In this document: in pieces, positions 29,916-41,463 of the stretch
Layout of the letters: every line of letters begins with the position of its first letter
How positions within the stretch are numbered: the first letter of the stretch is position 1
Assembly (NCBI GenBank): GCA_002633025.1
Contig: NMRB01000013.1
Coordinates: 377,450 to 441,449 of the forward strand
Length of the DNA stretch: 64,000 nucleotides
Direction: 5' to 3'
From: Notospermus geniculatus
Lineage: Eukaryota; Nemertea; Pilidiophora; Heteronemertea; Lineidae
Program-made: the position numbers and the translations under genes
Notes under the pieces: generated by a model
Told to the model about the DNA's origin: nothing
Seen by the model: only the letters and a program-made list of their open reading frames with translations
Databases searched by the model: none

Positions 29916-30576
29916 GGCAGTTCGAAAAGGCCGAACCGCCGAAATCGGTACGCAGAACTCTACCCCAATTTCGAAAAGACAGAACCGCAAACATTTTTGT
30001 TCAAAATTGCCTAAATTTGTGATTTTATGTTCCAATCAGTTTTCGAACATGTCCACTTGTATTGTCTGTTCACGCAACAGCAATGTAGGCCTACCGTGGA
30101 GGCTCTCAATAAATTTGCATGTCAAAGTATCGTCTACAACTACGTTGTATTCCTAACCTTTTCAGACAATATGTAGGCCTGTTCATAAAAGTTAGCAAAT
30201 GCTTTTACGATGTGCACAGTGAGGTCCAATGTAAATCTTGAAGTAAAAGCATTTACTAGCCTTTATGAATATCAGCCATTGCAGTGTGTTTGCTTGCTGA
30301 CGTTGTGATTCACTGTAATATTTTTAGAACTTACTGATGTAATCGTGACCTCTCTATTGGTGAGGTTTCCTGTAATATATACGAGCTAAATAAACACAGG
30401 TATTTGACATCAGAGGGACTTTAAATTAAAGCTTGATGACCACCCTATGACCCAGGAGGTTAATTTTGTTGCGCTGGTAGCAGTAGGTAATATAGGCCTA
30501 CCTATAACGTGCGTATCTACACATGTATTTGCATCTCAGTTATGCAGCGCAAATTAGGCAATTTTGAAAAACAAAC
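29916..30576. other. Unique spacer between B1 and B2
   Basis: About 660 bp present once. Contains an imperfect inverted repeat near 30180-30275 (TTCATAAAAGTTAGCAAATG facing CATTTACTAGCCTTTATGAA) and TAGGCCTA octamers. No exon recognised. Confidence 0.5.
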
Positions 30577-32139
30577 TTATAACGGAACACTTCCAGAACC
30601 ACGTGATATGCAGATTCTTGTTGGTAAGTTTGATGTTTCCAAGAAAGACATTGAAAGTGCAGTGCACTATTGGGTTTCCAACGGAGTCCAGTTACATTTT
30701 CCATTCAACGTGTAAAGCCCAGTTTATACTTCGACGCACGACCATCGCCGGCGACCGACGCGCGTTCTTGCGTTCAACGCCGACCCCGTCGTGCGATTTG
30801 GTCGGCGTCCGATCGCGAGGCTGTAATTACCTGAGTCATTTCATAACTGGTCGCCGTCGCTAAAGTACGCATCCAGATTTGGTCGTGCGTCAGACGCCGA
30901 AGGGTTTGCGTCGAAGTATAAACTAGGCTTAAGAGACAAGCTGTGGATTCATACGTGCTGTAGGAAAATGACACAAGATTGTTGCTTTTTCAGGAGGACT
31001 TAAAGAAGATCAAATCGAAAAAATAACTCCAGAGCAGATCAAACAACTGACACCAACTACCGTCGCACATCTTCCACCTGGGATTCCAATAGTAAGTAAA
31101 GTGCTTTTCAGAATGTCCAGTCATTTTTGCACTCATTTTACCTTGCAATGGAACCTAACCACAAACCACAAATGGGCCAGTTACGTGTGCATGATTGCAT
31201 GATTATCTTGAATCAGAGTATAGACCTGAACAAGGTCCTATTAGAAGTCGGTCAACCGCGAATTGACATGCACACGTAATTGGTCAATTTGTGGTTTGTG
31301 GTTAGGTTCCATTGCAAGGTAAAATGAGTGCAAAAATGACTGGACATTCTGAAAAGCACTTTACACGTAGTTCCAAGAATCAACAACTGCTGGTTCTAAA
31401 CGTTATGAAGTCATTTCATCGGTCATCGACAGCAATACATGCACATCAGTAGGCCTACATGGACACATAGCATAATGACACATTGTTTCCTTCAGAAATT
31501 TTCCATCGCTCAGTTGAAAGCATTCACCCCTGCGATGGCCCTCAGAATGACTGCGGAACAAAGAAAGGCCCTTCCAAGAGAAAAGCGTGATGTCATAGAT
31601 GAAATTTTGGAGACCCTGCCACCTGAGGCCGTGGCTGCCAGAATGAAAGATTCAGCCGGTAGGTACAGAACATCGCTTTCGGGATCGCTTTCATCATTGC
31701 TCAGTCTGCACTGCACGAATCCTACGGCAACATCGCTTCTTCATGTATGCTCGTTTGTGTGTGGTGACGAAAAAAGCGACCACCACTGGACTCTGGAACG
31801 CATGATAGCCTCGAATGCCCACGACCTTCAATACGGTTTGTTTGTAAATAAATGGGGATCACAGCGACAATAGAGAGCAGAACGCCGCAATCAGCTCCTA
31901 CACAATGGACGCCTTTTGTTTGGGAGATTGATCAGGATCGGGATGTCAATTTCATCTCAATAGTGTTAACCACTAGTGACATCATTGAGGAAGTGGGCGA
32001 TGATCCCCATTGTTTGCTTACGATACATGTAATACAATTTTCATATATTTTCACAGGGAAAACTGCTTCAAACCCTTGGATACTTCTCATTGTCAGCGCC
32101 GTTCTCGTGCTGACGACGTGCAAGGGGACTATGATATGA
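30577..32139 (+). CDS. Second copy (B2) of exons E38(partial)-E41
   Basis: E38 3' end 30577-30623 (5' part and acceptor missing), E39 30994-31091, E40 31496-31658, E41 32057-32139 with the same stop. Coding sequence is nearly unchanged. Because E38 is headless, this copy alone cannot form a gene; it is either an allele in the assembly or a 5'-truncated tandem duplicate. Confidence 0.75.
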
Positions 32140-32789
32140 AATCAGAGGATCCACCCAGAACGCCAACAGGAACAACTGGATACAGTTCCTTAAAATTAAT
32201 TTCGACCATTCACAGAAATGAGAAAGCGATACACCGAGCGTACAGTATGCAAAATAACCTCTAATTCCGTACATGTTTTGCACCTTGGAACTGCAAGTGT
32301 CTCGTTTGTATTTTCGATAGGTTTCCTACAAAAAGGCACCTCTGTCATCCGCCAGAGAAAGGCTGGTACATATTTCACGGCAAGTCAGGCGGAACAACGT
32401 CAAAACAGACTGATCCGTCCATGGAGGTATAAAATTACATTGTATACCTCCATGATCCGTCCATGTGTGCATTGTGAACCTTCGGCACATTGGCTGCAGA
32501 TGTAAATAAAACGGCACAGCCAGCGTCCAAACTGTGATTGAGCCAAGGTTGATATCATTTCTTTGACAGCGTTCCCGAAATCGGTTCTCGTCAAATTCAC
32601 CTTCTTTTTATTTGGAATATACGTATTTTTTCATTAGCAACTTAACACATAGCCAACGACGTGTTGGACTGTATATCCACACCATAGATGGTTGAGCAAT
32701 CCTGATCGAACGGGAAAGGGGTGCAAGAGACAAACACATCCACAACGTTTAACATATCGTGCATTTTACATGTAGGTGACGCACATGTA

Positions 32790-33052
32790 AAGTGCTTTTC
32801 AGAATGTCCAGTCATTTTTGCACTCATTTTACCTTGCAATGGAACCTAACCACAAACCACAAATGGGCCAGTTACGTGTGCATGATTGCATGATTATCTT
32901 GAATCAGAGTATATACCTGAACAAGGTCCTATTAGAAGTCGGTCAACCGCGAATTGACATGCACACGTAATTGGCCAATTTGTGGTTTGTGGTTAGGTTC
33001 CATTGCAAGGTAAAATGAGTGCAAAAATGACTGGACATTCTGAAAAGCACTT
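32790..33052. mobile_element. Third copy of the 263-bp long-TIR MITE, in B2 only
   Basis: Same length and ends as 25814-26076. TA at 32788-32789 and 33053-33054. In B1 the uninterrupted site reads CATGTAGCATG (about 27573-27583), proving insertion into a TA with its duplication. Confidence 0.88.
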
Positions 33053-34530
33053 TAGCATGTCGACATGTATATTAAAGCGACGATGTTTTAGGTAGGCCTA
33101 CCTACGCTGGAGTAGATAGTCGTGTAAAAAGACTTTTTGGAATCACTTTTGTTCTTTTCACCGAATGGGGAGTAATGCATTGTGCAAAGTACATTGTATA
33201 TGTAATCAACAAAATTGGATTTGGTGCTGTCGAGAATCGTGCTATGAAACCGATCTATGCAGTTGTGGGACGATAAATTGAATGTAACTTTACATCTTTA
33301 CCACTTGTATATTTTTTCGCATTATTACGTGGATACGAAGGATGACGAATGAAACGACGAGACATATGGCATGTATGTTTGGTGTTGGAAAGGCAATTTC
33401 GTGGCAGCTACATGTATAAACGCCAGTGAATGAACGGGTCGGTGCAAGGGTACGTGTATATAATATAGGGTTTGTTCGGAATTTATTGTAAAAAGAATTT
33501 TATATTTTTTCCTGTGTTTACATTGTCACCTTATCATTAAAAAATGTCTTCTATGTGTGACAAAACATTGTCGCGTATCTTCATTTTGACACTGTGGAGC
33601 CCAAAGGTTGATGCAATTGCGTTGACCCTAAGACATCAATGGCGGTTTGACCTTGGAGGAATAAGCCAGACTTGTTCCTAGCTTGTTCCTCCAAGATTCG
33701 GCCTACTCTGCCAACAGAATCTCTTGGATTAATTAGACATGTGCCCAGAAGATGGCACTTCGGTTGCTATTAGCCTTTTGGCACGTTCGATCATGCCGCG
33801 AAAAAAATTCCATCAAAGGTGCGGCCCTTCATATCCTTGTGTTATGTCATGTCTACCGATTAATCATTATTCCCCTGCACTGGTCCAGAATGACCGATTA
33901 CTTATGTACATGTTCATGGACAGGAAACACAGGCACTCCATGCTGTAGCACCGAGCATCGGTAAAAAAATTGCGGTCAACTGACTTTTTGTAATAATATT
34001 GATGACCAACAGCGTGGAAATACTCAGGTTTTTACACGACGTCTATTTTTTCCTCCAATGCCATGTGTCGCCGAAGGGCCCGACGATTTATTGAAGGAAA
34101 TTGAAAAAAAATCGTAAAACAATGAGGCATTCTCCAATGCGTAACTTCACGAACATCAACTACCCACCACAGCTACTGGTTCCCCAACTTGCCTATAGAT
34201 GGTTTTGCTCCAATTATATGTTCATTTGTGTCCGGATTCCACATACTTTGCCTTCGGTGGAGAGCTATTTAGGTTGAACAGCCAATGGGGCAAACTGTGA
34301 ATGAATGGACGTATCCATTGTGATTGTGTACCACAACTCCTTTCTTCTAATTGCGGGATTCAATGGATGAGCATGCGGGAATGACCTTTGTCTGACGTAT
34401 CCTTACCATTACCATTACATCACCGACTATAAGGATAAGCAGAAGTATTAGGGACAGACTTGTCCCATTATACTAGGAGATGGTTAACTCAAAGCGGAAT
34501 ATTCGTTAGTGACTCGTGGTGATTATCGCT

Positions 34531-34602
34531 ATGAACCTCGAAGGATCTCTTCTTTTTAGTGTCTTAATAGTTGGTCTTCTTTCTGGAGTTTACACTGGAA
34601 AG
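34531..34602 (+). CDS. Signal-peptide exon of the serine protease (copy B2)
   Basis: Equivalent to 29213-29284 with one Pro to Leu change at residue 3; donor GTAAGT. This is the copy nearest to the TSP1 exon at 40407. Confidence 0.6.
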
Positions 34603-34864
34603 GTAAGTAGATTTTGTCTGGTACAGACACTTTAAAATTGTTTTAAAATCATTTACATCATTATCTCCCCAAAATTTCACTTCTGGGATCTCTACTAGAA
34701 AGTGCCTGAGGAAGACCCCGATTGGGGTCGAAAATTTGCGAGACGACTTTTACGTATCGTCCCCAAAATAAACGGGTAGCTTTCTGATAGACGATGGAGT
34801 TGAAGTACCTGACGAGAAGAGCTATATTATTTTCAAGGGAAATCGTTTGAGCGTTTGGCATGAC

Positions 34865-34889
34865 CATGGAGGAATTAAATTCCTCCAAG
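34865..34889. mobile_element. 25-bp hairpin insertion with 7-bp direct repeats, in B2 only
   Basis: CATGGAGGAATTAAATTCCT then CCAAG, flanked by GCATGAC at 34858-34864 and 34890-34896. B1 has a single GCATGAG at 29438-29444. Confidence 0.75.
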
Positions 34890-36053
34890 GCATGACCGAT
34901 GACGATTTGCGTTGATTTCATCGGCCTTTGATCTGTTTTGATGAGGAGTCAGGCCGATAGGCCTCCATGTACCTATTGGCTAAGCCATGTGAGCATTGTG
35001 CGAGATTGAGATGGACTCCAGATATTCGACTTGATATTCCAACTTGAAATGGGAGTTTTTGGTTTAAATAGGTTCCTTTGTATAAAGCAGACTATCTTCC
35101 ACGAATTGGTAAACTTTGGTACCAATTTCTGTGGCAGTTGGACAGCAACCGACCTTATTTTCACTCTGTACCGCTTTTAGCGCTTCATCTACTCCTAAAC
35201 GACGGCAATCCCATTTTTACCAATTATAGGCCCTGTGTTCAAATATTATCGCGTGATGAACTTTGTCCATGAGTTGTAATAAATTTTAGTATGTTTGATG
35301 ACTCCATGGCCTAATTAGGTGGTTCATTCAGATTGTGCTAATTAGTGACTACCCGCGCCGAGCAAGGAAGTTACCCACGCTCTACTCGACAGTTTGTCAT
35401 GTTTCTTACAATCTCCGACTCATACGTCATAGGTTCCTAGGAACCTAAGGTTCCTAGGAACCCAAGTGCGTCACAGTGGAGGACAAAAAAGTGGTAGGCC
35501 TACTGGGGAGTCCTTCTCAACAACTGTTCTTTAGTCGGCTGCCATCACCAACATCCAGCATTGTAAAAGTATGCTGTTGTAGACCACATTTTTCCTGGTC
35601 ATAAGTCATTCTCCGTGGCCTAATATTCTAGTAAGCTGCTATCACTGGGCCCATCTCATGTTCTTTTCAACAGATTCGGGCTTCTCAGGAGGCGAGAGCA
35701 ATATGTACCACATCTAACTCAAGTCTGCCACGACGGTAGTCCATATCTTAGCGAGATAAGACAACCCGTTCGTAGGCCTAGGCTGCAGTATGAAAACAAA
35801 ACGGCAATGTTTCATTTTGTACGTAATGAGGACATGTGCACATTGATGCAGATACATCACCCAGCCCGCATGGTTTTATTCGACTGATTGCCACCTTGGC
35901 GCCCACGGTGTTCAGGGGTCAAAGTGTCAACCACTTATGGTATCGTCTGGTCGATATATTCGCCGATAAGACGTGATACAGGTTAGAATTAGGCAGCCGT
36001 ACCCGGAAGCGAGGACCATTCGCGACCACTTGTCACCATCTTTGAAGAGGCGA

Positions 36054-36810
36054 NNNNNNNNNNNNNNNNNNNNNNNNNNNNNNNNNNNNNNNNNNNNNNN
36101 NNNNNNNNNNNNNNNNNNNNNNNNNNNNNNNNNNNNNNNNNNNNNNNNNNNNNNNNNNNNNNNNNNNNNNNNNNNNNNNNNNNNNNNNNNNNNNNNNNNN
36201 NNNNNNNNNNNNNNNNNNNNNNNNNNNNNNNNNNNNNNNNNNNNNNNNNNNNNNNNNNNNNNNNNNNNNNNNNNNNNNNNNNNNNNNNNNNNNNNNNNNN
36301 NNNNNNNNNNNNNNNNNNNNNNNNNNNNNNNNNNNNNNNNNNNNNNNNNNNNNNNNNNNNNNNNNNNNNNNNNNNNNNNNNNNNNNNNNNNNNNNNNNNN
36401 NNNNNNNNNNNNNNNNNNNNNNNNNNNNNNNNNNNNNNNNNNNNNNNNNNNNNNNNNNNNNNNNNNNNNNNNNNNNNNNNNNNNNNNNNNNNNNNNNNNN
36501 NNNNNNNNNNNNNNNNNNNNNNNNNNNNNNNNNNNNNNNNNNNNNNNNNNNNNNNNNNNNNNNNNNNNNNNNNNNNNNNNNNNNNNNNNNNNNNNNNNNN
36601 NNNNNNNNNNNNNNNNNNNNNNNNNNNNNNNNNNNNNNNNNNNNNNNNNNNNNNNNNNNNNNNNNNNNNNNNNNNNNNNNNNNNNNNNNNNNNNNNNNNN
36701 NNNNNNNNNNNNNNNNNNNNNNNNNNNNNNNNNNNNNNNNNNNNNNNNNNNNNNNNNNNNNNNNNNNNNNNNNNNNNNNNNNNNNNNNNNNNNNNNNNNN
36801 NNNNNNNNNN
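36054..36810. other. Assembly gap (N run)
   Basis: 757 unknown bases inside the presumed first intron of the serine protease gene. Single N bases also occur at 52419 and 55848. Confidence 0.99.
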
Positions 36811-37434
36811 TTTAAGTAGGCCCACTTCATCATGAAACATTGGAGGTTTCTCGTTCACGTACATGTACCATTCCTGTACACCATTCCTTCATTATCCACA
36901 GGCAAAGGTCCATATCCGTTCTGGTTGTCCATCCTAGTTTACCATGCTCGCTTTTTATCTCTAAATAAACGTAACTTGACCTCATCGGAGCGTTCGAGTA
37001 TTTGGATTGCAATGCTGTCAAATTTCGGCTGTCATATTATACACACATAATATTTACATGGAGTTGTTCGACTGGGCAGGACATGTGGCTTTGGCACGCT
37101 GCACCGATATGTTCCTCGAGCCAATGTCGGAACCGTAAAGGATTCCGTCCTTATTGTGTCTTCACGCCGATTAAGTCACCAATAATAGACAACCTGAGGG
37201 AACTGTCCCAATTTCATGAAGGGGAGGCGAAAATATCTTCCTATAAAAATACACCCCTGCGGACCAAGAATTCCGAACAAATTGTTTCTTAAGATAACTC
37301 AGGAAAGAACGTCTTTTCACAGTTTGTGAGGTGACAACTGAGGCGTCTCACAACAAACACAAGATCACGTGGGAACGAAAGAAGTTCAGCGGATACACCG
37401 CCGCACCAAAAAAAGAGATCTTCTCGCAAGCCGA

Positions 37435-37625
37435 AAGCAGGCTTCACACGAGGACGGTTCTGACGGCGGTTCAGCACGGTTCAATAGGGAGGTTGTTTAG
37501 AAATCAAACGATAACTTTATTTTTCATACTACACATTAACCGGATTTTATAATTTATTTATCGCTTGATTTCTAAACCTCCCTATTGAACCGCCGTCAGA
37601 ACCGTCCTCGTGTGAGGCCTGCTTT
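37435..37625. mobile_element. 191-bp inverted-repeat element
   Basis: Arms of about 70 bp: AAAGCAGGCTTCACACGAGG on the left, CCTCGTGTGAGGCCTGCTTT on the right, with ATAGGGAGGTTGTTTAGAAA and its complement nearer the centre. No clear target duplication. Confidence 0.65.
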
Positions 37626-39489
37626 AGGCCTAACTCTGTGGAGAGCCTATTTCAACCCAGCCGGTAACAGATAAGAAATATACCTATATCTCAACGGAGT
37701 AAAGAGGGAAGATGATCTAGATGGCATGTGCTGCTCAACCCAAGCGTGAGCTTCCGAGTTTGTTGTAGCCTACTGTAATGGTAGATACCGTTATTACGTA
37801 TTACGTTCTTCAAAGACTTGACCTCATACAGAACAGAACAGAAGTCATCCACTTGCCTCATGTAGATGGATACCTGTTGATATGCCAACATCTTCACCAC
37901 TTTGTAACGTGTGCTCCTCTTCTGATAACAGAAATAGGCCTACATTGTATATTGTTATGTACCGCTGCGGTGGTTGAACGGATGTCCGTAGAATGTCATT
38001 TTCCTGCCACTTGTTGGTCATCAACCACAACAAAGACAACCCACAGCGTCCTAATGACATTATCTTCAGATCCGCTCAAGCACCGGACATTTCTCGAGAG
38101 ACTTTTTGGAGTCAGAGCTACGAAGAAACAATAAAGAGTCGGGGCATTATATAAAAAGTTAATTCATTGGGTCTAAGCCCTTCGATAATCCTGTCTGTAG
38201 TGTAATGTAGTTCTTTATGGTGTACCTCCAATGTTGGATATCAATCAAACTGTAGTCAATCACGATGACACTGTCACAGATAAGATAGCTGGAACGTGAC
38301 AATGACAATAGGAAACAATGAAAGGTCAGCAGATGATCTGACGGAACAGGAAGGTGCTTACAGCTGTGTATCCATCGGTCCCAACACAAGTGAAAGCCAA
38401 TTTAAAAGTGGCTTACCATGCATAGCACGGATTGAGCCCCGGGCCCCAAGTTACCATCTACCAGACAGTTTTCATCAAAGTTATCGCCAAAAAGCGGCAT
38501 TTTTCATTAGTTAGATATATAATATACATGTCAAATATGGATTTTAATTACCTAATATTGAGACTACTTCACCGCATTTCGTTATTAAACTATTGCAATG
38601 GCGGCATTTCGTGTTGTTTCGGTCTATATGATAGAAGTTTATGACACGTCTGATGAATATTGGCAAACTTGGTAGAAATTTGCTACAGGTTCTCATATTG
38701 CCTCGAGTAATCACATACAGTTCCCTAGATTGCTGGATGGTTGCATAATTATAAGGCGATAACACTCTGATGGTACATGTAACTGATTAGAATCTGACGG
38801 TAAAATTTCTGTTGTGCACAATGTAAGCCTGCAAATAATCAAGGAATCGAACTGCCTCCGGAAAGGAGAAGAGTCACGTCCTATATATCACTCAAATCCT
38901 CTCCAAATTAGCCATATCTATCGCAAACAGTGTCCGTAATAGCAGAGGTCACGGATGTCTGTATATTACTAGGCCTATGGTACGTCAAATAAAGCATGTG
39001 CAGGAACACATTTCACGAACTGAATAATATCTTGGTTATGGACGGTAAATTTTCAATGAATTTCCTGGTGGGCGTCATAATATAGACTGCTGGCTGTATA
39101 AATGTAGGCCTTATGTCTGAGGAGTCTCTTGTCTCTTCGAAGAATAATGCTTTTCTTGACAATGGTGGTCCACATTGACAAACGCAGACAGTCACGCTCT
39201 CGGAAGTGCTTGGTCTTAGCTTTTCGAGCGGAGACCACCGCTGTAGAAATACCACGTAGGCCCACAGCCGTTCCTGCGGTTTGATACACTCGTCCCAGTG
39301 CTCATCAGTGGCCATAGATATAGACCCACTAAAAACTGGCATGATTGGCGCCAAAATTGAAGAATCATCAATAGATGGCGCTGTTTCACGAGGGACAAAT
39401 CAAAAACCATCGTCACAGGTTAATAGCCGACGCCGCCGTAACACACGTTTTGATTGGTTAAGATACGCGTACAAAATGTGCCCGCGTTA

Positions 39490-39629
39490 GGGTGGGTATA
39501 CACTGCACGCGATTCGCCCAACGCATGCGATGGTTCTTTGTTATTTCATGCCGCAATGCCTCCCAAACAAAAGCGATTCGCGTGCGATTCCAAATCGCTT
39601 GGCGAATCGCTTCTAGTGTATACCCACCC
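39490..39629. mobile_element. TTA-flanked MITE with GGGTGGGTATACACT ends
   Basis: Left GGGTGGGTATACACTGCACG, right AGTGTATACCCACCC followed by TTA; interior of CGATTCGC/GCGAATCG palindromes. PIF/Harbinger-like by target length, resembling 27597-27727. Confidence 0.65.
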
Positions 39630-40406
39630 TTATTCACACTCGCGGCAGATTCCCAGCGGGGATTCTCCGAATCGGACATCTAACGCCGTCTATTAGTGAT
39701 ACTTTGAGGATCGCATCAACTCAAGCAGTTTCAGAGCGCGGGTAACGTAGTGGGTAGCGGTTTGAAACTGCGACCAGGAGTTTAGCAGTTGGACAGCATA
39801 CCAACATGACCGATCATCAGCCCCCGGGTATCAGCCCAGACAGACATGGGATCTGAAAATCTTGATCACTCACCCAGAAAACATCGTTACAGTGTTTAAA
39901 GCCACCAGCAACATCTTGCCTGCGGCGATTCAAGGATCCATTCTAAAATTACCATTGCTACCCAAATAAATATTACCACCCTCCAATTGCTACGCCGTAT
40001 TCAAATATGGGTGGCATATGGATACTGCTTTTCCAAACATACATGTATAGTAAATCGGAACATGACAGTGTTTACCCCGTCGAATGGACCGTGTTCTTTT
40101 AGTGCACCGTTTCTCTGGTTCCCATCGTTACAATGGTAGGAGCATGATCAGATTCTATCAGTGATGTCGCCATTTCCGCCAATTCCGAAACTCCAACCTA
40201 GAAGTAACAGAATGGAGGTACAGAATTAAAACGCCATATGTCATGCGGTGTAGACGAAGCCCATTAATTTTTTTATTAATTTGACAAAACGAGACACTGG
40301 TATTCTGTTCCTTCTACATGTGTAGTGCAATCCCACGTTGTAAAGGCAAATTGATAAATTTCACGATACAACTTCAATTGATAATTCGCTTTCTTTTTGT
40401 CTTCAG

Positions 40407-40970
40407 AAACGATCCGGTGACGTAAAAAAGCCATGCCCACTTGAAAGCCTCGATGCAGAGTTCTTTAACTCTTGGGGAACCTGGTCCCCATGCAACCGGA
40501 AGTGCAAGCAACAACGCACCAGGAAGTGCAAGGACTCGACAGTGTGTCAAACTATGATACAGAGAGAACGCAGAAAGTGCTACAAACCGAATTGTGATGA
40601 CGGCGACAAAAGGTCGAAAAACAGACGACGGAAATCGCAGACACAAAGTCAAAAACTCTATGGTCAGTTTGTTTAAATGACTTAATGTATTCAAAATGGT
40701 CGGACTGGTCGCCATGTTTACGGTCATGTCAGAAGCGTAGGATACGGGAATGTGATATACCTGCTCTGTGTAAAGACACTGTGCTGATTCAGGTGAAGCG
40801 GTGCTTCGCTGGAACGAAGTGTGCGAAGAAAAATAATAACGCGGATACGTCACAATCAGATCAGGTGGATAGTGTTGATGTGGGGACAGGGCACCAGTCG
40901 GTTAACAACCAAGATGATGATGACCAACAACAACAACAGGTGGATTACAAACCAGACGATGATTACAGTG
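40407..40970 (+). CDS. Two-TSP1-domain exon of the serine protease (one apparent frameshift)
   Basis: Acceptor tcttcag, phase 0; donor GTAGGT at 40971, phase 1. First TSP1 domain: WGTWSPCNRKCKQQRTRKC with the later Cys (STVC, RKC, PNC). Second: KWSDWSPCLRSCQKRRIREC and RCFAGTKC. Both have the WxxW-SPC signature of thrombospondin type 1 repeats. An acidic Gln-rich tail (DDDDQQQQQVDYKPDDD) follows. The frame breaks between the domains near 40650-40680: the first frame meets a TAA at 40675, no acceptor AG lies in between, and the second frame is open just upstream. A one-base error in the AAAAA run at 40651-40655 would join them. Alternatively the first domain ends at donor GTCAGT (40663). Confidence 0.7.
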
Positions 40971-41051
40971 GTAGGTTTGTTCAAATGTTGTGGACGATAT
41001 GCAACGGTACAAGACCTAGCAGTGCCCGTGTAAGCACGCCACTCTGGCTTA

Positions 41052-41152
41052 TTAAAGGAGCACGGCCTGCGATCTCTCATCGGTATTTTGACTGCCACCT
41101 AGCAGCAGCAATACGAACTACAAGAAAAAGTGGCAATACCGGACTCCTTTAA
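41052..41152. mobile_element. Internally deleted TTAA-type MITE (101 bp with TSD)
   Basis: TTAA-AAGGAGCACGGCCTGCG at the left, GGCAATACCGGACTCCTTTAA at the right; same family as 21713-21924, missing about half its interior. Lies in the protease intron after the TSP1 exon. Confidence 0.78.
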
Positions 41153-41317
41153 TATAATTTCAGAATCTGATATGATGTAGTTAGTCTCTCATCCTTGGCA
41201 AACGTAGCCAGAAATCTGATTGTATCTGACGGGCAGGAGTATCATCCTATCCCGACGAATCACTGTAGTTGCAGGAACGCCACCTTTTGTCAATAGATGT
41301 TCTTGAATTGGTTGCAG

Positions 41318-41463
41318 CTGAAAATAGTGCAGAAACAACAACGGCAGCCCAGTCGGGTGAAAACCTGGACAACATGGACGATCGTTGTGGTATGAGACCG
41401 AGCTATCCTTCTCTACGAATCGTTGGGGGCAGGGATGCAAGAAAAGGCAGTTGGCCATGGCAG
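41318..41463 (+). CDS. Serine protease exon with activation site
   Basis: Acceptor ggttgcag, donor GTTGGT; phase 1 to 0. After a Thr/Asp-rich linker comes DDRCGMRPSYPSLR then IVGGRDARKGSWPWQ. Arg before IVGG is the zymogen cleavage site of S1A proteases, and the Cys in RCGMRP probably keeps the N-terminal chain disulfide-linked to the catalytic domain. Confidence 0.88.

Larger units (their letters stand above)
36811..40406. other. Presumed first intron of the protease gene, repeat-bearing
   Basis: No exon recognised. Contains an inverted repeat at 37435-37625 (arms reading GACGGTTCTGACGGCGGTTC and GAACCGCCGTCAGAACCGTC) and a TTA-flanked MITE at 39490-39629. A signal-peptide exon hidden in the gap or here is possible. 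Confidence 0.45.

Noticed and set aside
35973-36864. Long open frames across the N run
   Set aside because: Made almost entirely of unknown bases.
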